Of a DNA stretch of 64,000 nt, positions 57,533-64,000 are shown piece by piece. The stretch covers positions 62,001 through 126,000 of the forward strand of contig JAJGOT010000213.1 of the NCBI GenBank assembly GCA_022457155.1, written 5' to 3'. The translations under genes were made by a program, and so were the position numbers. This stretch comes from Cladopsammia gracilis. Its lineage: Eukaryota; Cnidaria; Anthozoa; Scleractinia; Dendrophylliidae. Numbering within the stretch: the first letter of the stretch is position 1; each line of letters begins with the position of its first letter. The notes below the pieces were generated by a model. That model saw nothing but the letters and a program-made list of their open reading frames with translations. It was not told the DNA's origin and did not search any database.

Positions 57533-58257
57533 GTCTAGTAAATAACCCCAAAAGATAACTTTTCGCACGTATTATAAGTTCACACATGTGTGCCAGAACT
57601 TAATTCGTGACGTAATAGCACGTCTCGTGCGCCAATCTTACCACTTTCCTTCGCACGAAACGGTTTTGACGTTTCCGCATATTTATGCGGAGACAAAAAC
57701 TTTTCGGTACACACTTGCTGTTGCAAAAACCTTGACCAGATAAAAAAATCTATAAACTCTCTAGTCTTCCATCTGTGTTCTTTAATTATAATTAAACATT
57801 ACGGAAATAATAATTTTATTTTCATTATCGAAACCATACCTCCTTTTTACGTTTGTCGCTTCAATTTCTACAAGATTTTTTTCATCTTTAGAACATGTTT
57901 TTGGTGACAAGTATGTGAATTAATTAATTAATTAATTAATTAATAGTTATTATTCAACAAACCGTCACGTTTAGCAATGCTTATTCACACCTTAGTGTGA
58001 AAAGATTTCAACATAAACATCTACATTTGTATAGATTTGAATATGCATCGCTCGGACTTCTATTCTTCTTTATTTTGAAAACTTTGCATTATATGGTCTC
58101 GTGCGTTTCGCACCTTTTTCATAATGGCCGGCATTTGTTGGCCACATGTTTTTTTGTCGGTCAGCTATTTAAGGAGAGGAATTTTTCAGGTCAGCTGCAC
58201 TTTCTGTCTTCCCTCGTCGATGTCAGTTGGTTGTTTGCTGTTAGAGTTTGCTTTACT
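57533..58257. promoter_or_regulatory. Divergent intergenic region between two H-lectin genes
   Basis: About 0.7 kb remains between the MITE and the plus-strand ATG at 58258. It is AT-rich, with a (ttaa)n tract at 57914-57944. A tatttaag string at 58166-58173, 85 bases before the ATG, could be a TATA-like element of the plus gene. A shared promoter for both genes is possible from the geometry only. Confidence 0.35.
57914..57944. repeat. (ttaa)n microsatellite
   Basis: Seven consecutive ttaa/aatt units. Confidence 0.9.
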
Positions 58258-61200
58258 ATGAGTCTTCTACGATCCATTGTTGGGGCTATCGCACTTGGTG
58301 CTGTCATCTTTGGACTAACTTCAGGTTTGTCTATGCACATTAGACACGTATCAATTAGTTTCATGAACAAAACGGGGCTAAGATTTTTAGAAGACGGTGC
58401 GTCTATGCGAAAATTAACAAAGTTGGAAAATATCCACGTCTTTTAAGTTCACTTTTATTAGAATTTGTGCGCATGAGTTGGCACAAACTTCATTCTAATT
58501 TTTGGGAATAACATATCCAGCTTAGCCTGTTTCGAAATTTAAGCGTTTACTCAAGGCGTGCGCTTTCTAGCTTTAGCCGTGTTGCTGAACAACTTACACT
58601 TAAACTTTTAGAAATCTGGTAGTAAAAGAGTTCGGCGTCTTCGGTGATTATGCCAACTAACACTTATTTGTTAGTCAGTTCAGTTTATCCAATGCCTAAA
58701 CCCGCAGTGTTAGAGCAGTTTTCAATTGAGTGTGGTAAAACCAAAACCAAAGTAATTACTCTGACCAATCACAACAGTCGTAAACAATCCAATGAACCAA
58801 TCAGAGCTCGAAGCAGTTACATGTCGGCGGCGCCAAGCGCTGGAAAACGTGTGCGAGCAAGGCACGATTGGTTTTGGTTTTACTTCTGATTGGTCGAGAA
58901 AGTGGCGCGAGATTTTTTAGCTAATCACAAAGCGTAACAATGCAAAACCAAAGCAATTGTGTAATTACTTTCGATACTCAATTGAAAACAGCTCTAATCA
59001 GTGCAGTTACTAACAAAAGCAGCAATTTGCACCTAAGTTTCGCGCCATGGTGACGTCTATTCACCAATCCGCAAGTAAGATTTCTTCTGCAATGAAAAAA
59101 CTATTTTTCTTTTCCTTTTTATTTTTAGGGACGACACCATCAGATGGGATGATTTTCGGATCTGGGCCTATAACTGTTGCTAAAGGCCGGAGTTACAAGT
59201 GTAAAGGTTTTCAATTCAATCCTGCGTTCGCCTCCGGTGATGTTCGTGTGCAGCTGCGTTTAAGGTCTCCGATATACAGTGTCGCAGTTACGTCGACCGG
59301 AAATATCACTATATCTGGGTAAGAGCACAAGAGAAAAATGAACGTGTATTATACTTTTGATTATGGGCATAACTATTTCACTGGCCCAGTTTTTACGTTA
59401 TATGCAAATTAGCCATGTGGTTTTCCCAGGGGGGGGGGGGGGGGGGGGGGAAGAAGAGGAGGCTTGAAAAATCGACTTTCCTAACAGTAGATTCGGGATG
59501 CAAAACTCACTTTTGAGAGCTAGATATTTGAAGAACTTTATTTTTATTTGTGGGGAAGAATATCCCCTTCCCGCCGTCTCAGAATTAAGATCTTACATGT
59601 TTGCTTAGAAATTGGCCGAATTTATACTGAGACGAATTTTTCCGTCTAAGACGAATTATGGGACAAAATTCGTCTTCGGCTGATTCGTCAATCTTGAAGA
59701 CGTGACATATGAGTAATTCGTCTATAAATTTATATTTATAGAAGGAAAACGAAGACGCAAGGTTTCTTGGATGCCTATTTCCTCTCAACAGAAAACTTCA
59801 AAGATTGGTCGTAGAGTGGTCCGTCCTAATATAATTCGTCTTCATATTTATAATTGGAGAAATTATTCTCAAATTCAGTAATATTTTATTGAAAATCACC
59901 AATTGTTTTGCTACAGATTTATAGGATGTGTGGGCACAACGACAGCGATCACCGAAGGTAATCGAACGATATCTTTACAGTGGATGGCATATCAAACTGT
60001 TGCAGAGGACAATGGTTATTCAGCCAGTCAGTCTATTCCTTTGTTCACTTCCGGAAGCCAATGCGTCAAACACACATACACGAAGGTAAATAAAACCCCG
60101 GGGAGGGGAGGAGGGGTATTCTCATAAGCTATATGGGTATTTGCCACTGTGAAGGGTATGGTTTAGTCTGGGTTAGGCTACAATATTCAGAGAGTTTTGG
60201 TCTAGAATAGTTTCTGGGGAACTGATCAGTGGTATGAAGAATTAAGTCTAGAATAGGAGATAAATCTCGGAAGAGAAAGAGCCTTCCCTAAATAAGGTTT
60301 TTCTCCGATTTTTTTCAAGACCATTTATGGTTAGCGCATGCTGTATTCAGCAGCTGTTTGTTTATCCTTGAGACACATTTTAGTGAAGTTTGGCGATATT
60401 CGGTTGCTATGCTAACGAGATATGACGTCATAAGTAGCATTTTGAATGCGTTTTTTCATCTTTCGGTGACAAAACATATAAAATGCTACCCAAAGTAGCA
60501 AAATGTTCCATTATCTTTACAACTCCACCAAAAAATATAACCAATATTATGATAAATTTGACTTTTTAGTAATATCCTAGATGGCGGCCGTCTTAGCGGC
60601 CATTTTGGGTGACATCACGGACCCCAGCGGCACCACAACCCATAATATTTACCTTATCGGTGATCCTGTAGAGTGCATCACGATCCATCTATTAGTTGGA
60701 AAATATTTCCGAAATTTTGGTAACATCGCAAAAACCCAGGGAGGGGTTGCAATAAACGCCCCCCCCCCCCCCCACTTGTACCAATAGGGGTAGGGATAGG
60801 GTAGGGATTTTAGGTGTCTAGTCTAGCATAGGATTGCAAAATGAAAATGGTCTGGTATAGGGGGTTTCCGAGTCACAGCGGCACACACTCGCCCAAAATA
60901 TAGAGTACCTCCCCACTCCACTTATAAGTTTGCGTGTCGTCTCCCGAACATGGTGTATTCTTGTTCAACACTGTATGGAATATTTTATTGAAAAACATCA
61001 AGTGATTCCTCGAAAGAGGGACAAATCAACCAACATTTTTTAACTTCAAAAGTTGAAATTTCTATTATGGCCATCCGTAACCAAAGCCAATAATAGTTTC
61101 GTAGTTGCACAAGTTACGCCATGCTTGTTATCTTGAACTGGAAAGCCGTTAATAAAAAGTAGTCTATAACTTTAATAGAACAAGTTAGTAAGTTTAATTC

Positions 61201-63916
61201 TATTTTCTAGAATTAAAGCAAAAATGGCACAAATTCGCTGAATTAGAAATCCATCCATGAAGTTTTCTGCCACTTAAATATTCATACTGACTGTTACTTA
61301 GTGTTCACAGTATGTCCTAAAACGCCGTGTATTGCAGGTAATATATGGCATAACAAGAAAAAAAACAGCTTGATGAGTCTTTTCCTTTATATTTTAATTT
61401 CCTTGTTTCAAGTGGCTAATTTTTCACGTTTTTCCTAGGTGTACCCAACCACACCATACGTGTTTTTAACTGTTTATCACAGTCCAGGAAATAAACATGA
61501 TGCAGCGATTGTTTGGGCAGAAGATGTCACCGAATCGAACTTCAGAGCCTGTGTTCGAGAGTTGACAAACTTTGACGGTATTCACAAAGACATTAAAGTG
61601 GTAGGTATAGTGAACTTAAAAAACTTTGACTCCAAGACTTTCAATCTGATTTTAATGTAGTCTCTGTATACAATCCTAGTGTGACCATTCGAATGAAAGC
61701 TGTCGAGCAAACCCTCTGTGCGACGTAACTGTTTAATATACCGTAAGAGGTGGTTCCGAAACTTTGAGTCACCGCTGTGGTTTAAATTCTATATATAAAA
61801 TGGGACCATTTTTGTTACTATACAAATGAAAGCTATTGAGCAGTACTTTCTTGTGGAACTGTTTATTATGCTATACAAGGTGGTTCTAACTTTTTTGAGT
61901 CTGTGGATGGAATCCTAAAGTGTGACCATTCAAATGAAAGCTATTGAGTAGTACTTTCCTGTGGTGCTGTTTATTATACTATACAAGATGGTTCTAACTT
62001 TTGAGTCTGTGGATGAAATCCTAAAATGTGACCAATCAAATGACCCTTTAGAGCAGTAATATATATAGATAGCCTGAGCCTAACAGCGTCGCTCTTTGAA
62101 CAGAAAGCCGACGATAAACTTAACTGAGGTGAAAGGTCGGAAGCACAAGAATAAAATTGACGACCGGGCCTATCTTTTAATTTTAGAAATTCTCAAAAAC
62201 AGACTTACGCGACCGTTTGCACAGTACATTTAGACCGTACAAAAGTTCACAAAAACAACTTTTTCTCCGTCTAGAATAATTAGTACGACTAATTTCCAAA
62301 TAAAATACACCTGCTGCTTATAAAAATTGTCCGAGAAACTGATTTGGAAATCAAAATTGCAAAAAATACACAAACATATTTGCATAAGACCACGCGTGTG
62401 AAGTATCCAAGTCTTGTTTTGTTTTGTTTACATAAAATCGCTTTTCAACCTATGTAATGAATGAACAAACACATAAAAATGGACAACACAATCTTCTTTC
62501 GAAAAAATTAATTCAAATCTCCATAAGTTTGTGTTTAAAAGCAAAACGCGAACCATTAAGAGGCCGAGATGTCTCCGGTGAAAGAAATCAAAGCAACTGA
62601 ATTTAATTGAGCGAGTGTTATAAACAATTCTCCCGAAAACTAGCGAGAACACAAAAAAGTCAATCACAGATTGATATCAACATAAATTCCCATCGAAAAA
62701 TGTATTTTGTTTTACCTTTAAGTCCATCCACTGCTTGGAAATTGTTTAAATCTCCGCTTCTTCAGTTCTGAAACCCGAAGTGACAAACATCTTCCCGCAT
62801 TGCTCCCATCCTCGAAGCAAGATTTTATCTCTGAAAGCTCTTCTATTTCCACTATAGCGGCTTCTGAGTATCCCATAATTAGTATCCCTGTCTTGAGTAG
62901 CAAACCGCGAAAAAATTCAGGAGAATAACGACTTTAATTTAAACGGTTTTCTCCGTTAAAACACAGCAGTGTTTTCCCAGGTGACGTGAAAATTGCAAAG
63001 ATCCCGGTGTGGCGTCATACGCGCATGTTTTGCGACGGTCTACGCGCCCGCGAGTTAATAGCCCTAAGCGACGGCGGCGGACGACAGCGGCGGACACACA
63101 ACGCGCCCGCGAAACATTCCGCTAGCCATGACCATAAAAAATGACGGCCATGGGTTCTATGGTTCTCTGGTTCTATGAGTATGGAGCTGCGCAGCCGGGC
63201 CTTTGGTCCGGCGAGAGCTCCGCTACTAATGGTGCCGTTTATACAGTTTACAATGCTGTACAATGTGGTAACTTAAGCAGAACTTTTCTTTGATATTGCT
63301 TATACTGTACGCGATCTAGGTTCAAACGTTTTGACTGTTGACAAAATCCTACACCGTGATCCACCGTGACCTGATAAAAATCAAAGCTTATGTCGTATAT
63401 TCCTACGATACTGTTAACTCATTTTAACCCATTAACCTTCAGTCGTATAATGTAGTTCTAACTCGATTCTTTGTGTTGAAACCAACTATGTGAACATTCA
63501 AAGCAAAGACCTTCACCAGTAATTCCTGCTATGGTTCTGTTTATTTTCTGTTCCTTAGAAAATAAAACGAAACACCTTTCATGAATTATTATTATGATCA
63601 ACCAATAAATTAAAAGCCCAGTATCACCCAAAATGCATTGCGCGCCCAATGCCTCGACGATTGCATTTAACGCAGTCGAAAATTCCCCAAAGAGCCAATC
63701 ACGAGCGAGCTCGTCATTTGAAAACAAAAACAAACGACCACAAAGCCGAATGGGTGATTCTGGGCCTTAAAATAAACATTTCTTTTTTAAATTCCTGCGC
63801 AGGACATTTTAGTCTTGGCTAAAAAGCCTGCTGGATGGAACATTCCCCATCATTCTGACGTCGTGTTTCCCAGAATCCAAGGTTATCCTAAAGAAAAAGG
63901 ATATAGCTTCTGCAAG
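58258..63916 (+). CDS. Secreted H-type lectin repeat protein, first five exons (continues past right edge)
   Basis: Exons: 58258-58324 (signal peptide, LRSIVGAIALGAVIFGLTS, ending ACTTCAG in phase 1), 59129-59318, 59917-60085, 61439-61600, 63803-63916. Together they give 234 in-frame codons with GT-AG junctions. The first lectin unit spans exons 2-3 (YKCKGFQF, DVRVQLRL, then TISLQWMAYQ and LFTSGSQC). The second spans exons 4-5 (PYVFLTVYHSPGNKHDAAIV, WAEDVTESNFRACVRELTNF, then DILVLAKKPAGWNIPHHSDV and YSFCK). Exons 4 and 5 (54 and 38 codons) match exons 5 and 6 of the minus-strand neighbour (55 and 38 codons) in size, phase and sequence pattern, so the two genes are paralogues facing away from each other. 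The predicted product is secreted and sugar-binding by family. The next exon should begin in phase 0 to the right of the window. Confidence 0.8.
58709..58998. mobile_element. ~290-bp inverted-end repeat 'gagcagttttca', copy 2
   Basis: Ends 'tagagcagttttcaattgag' and 'ctcaattgaaaacagctcta' are near-perfect inverses. The body is nearly identical to 41470-41762. In intron 1 of the right H-lectin gene. Confidence 0.75.
59319..61438. other. Introns 2 and 3 of the right H-lectin gene
   Basis: Apart from exon 3, this holds poly-G (59430-59450) and poly-C (60760-60772) runs, the diverged dispersed repeat (about 60105-60290 and 60785-60900) and AT-rich filler. No other exon is supported. Confidence 0.5.
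61680..62050. repeat. ~112-bp tandem repeat, three to four diverged units
   Basis: Units contain 'gtgaccattcaaatgaaagc' tattgagtagtactttc..., 'ctgtttattata' and 'tggttctaacttttgagtct'. They degrade towards the left. In intron 4 of the right H-lectin gene. Confidence 0.7.
63035..63235. repeat. GC-rich dispersed-repeat patch
   Basis: Contains 'acgcgcccgcgagttaatag' and a second 'acgcgcccgcgaaac', a run of cggcgg, and a hairpin ggagctgcgcagcc...ggagag-type segment. Base composition is unlike its surroundings. Non-coding. Confidence 0.45.
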
Positions 63917-64000
63917 GTGAGTTTCCGTCCTTTCCTTTCCTCACTTTGACCTGTTACTATTACCTGTATTAATACATTGCCAACTCCAGAACCTATGGGG

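Overview
This window is animal nuclear DNA: genes are split by GT-AG introns, intergenic and intronic space is packed with short inverted-repeat elements, and there are relics of non-LTR and Penelope-like retroelements. The gene content (H-type lectin repeat proteins, a 13-exon UDP-glucose dehydrogenase) and the style of the repeats suggest an anthozoan cnidarian, most likely a stony coral. That taxonomic call is inference from sequence reading alone.

Layout. 1-1754 (minus): the first two exons of a secreted H-type lectin repeat protein, running off the left edge. 1755-11923: no gene; inverted-repeat elements, including two ~0.8 kb elements placed back to back in opposite orientation at TTAA sites, plus a decayed RS-rich reading frame. 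11924-13113 (plus): carboxylesterase pseudogene. 13114-19757: repeats, a Penelope-like GIY-YIG relic and a reverse transcriptase scrap. 19758-34653 (plus): complete UDP-glucose 6-dehydrogenase (UGDH), 13 coding exons, 486 codons, reading frame intact. Its exon 8 acceptor is duplicated four times in tandem, its intron 12 holds a ~60-copy 30-bp minisatellite, and its stop codon lies in the first unit of a 42-bp minisatellite. 37335-57149 (minus): a 15-exon, ~744-codon gene for a predicted type II membrane protein with an acidic cytoplasmic tail, one membrane segment, six H-type lectin units and a Kazal-like module. 58258-63916 (plus): the first five exons of a secreted H-type lectin repeat protein, continuing past the right edge, head-to-head with the previous gene.

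The three H-lectin genes are clear paralogues. They share the exon that follows the N-terminal exon(s), always entered in phase 1, and 54-56 plus 38 codon exon pairs recur for single lectin units. They differ at the N-terminus: a signal-peptide exon in the two outer genes and an acidic exon plus a membrane exon in the middle gene. This looks like a lineage-specific family of secreted and membrane-bound glycan-binding proteins, possibly for self/non-self or symbiont/microbe recognition (inference). UGDH makes UDP-glucuronate for glycosaminoglycans and is not obviously linked to the lectins.

All exon models were assembled by hand from splice signals, phase and family similarity. No alignment, domain search or transcript evidence was available.
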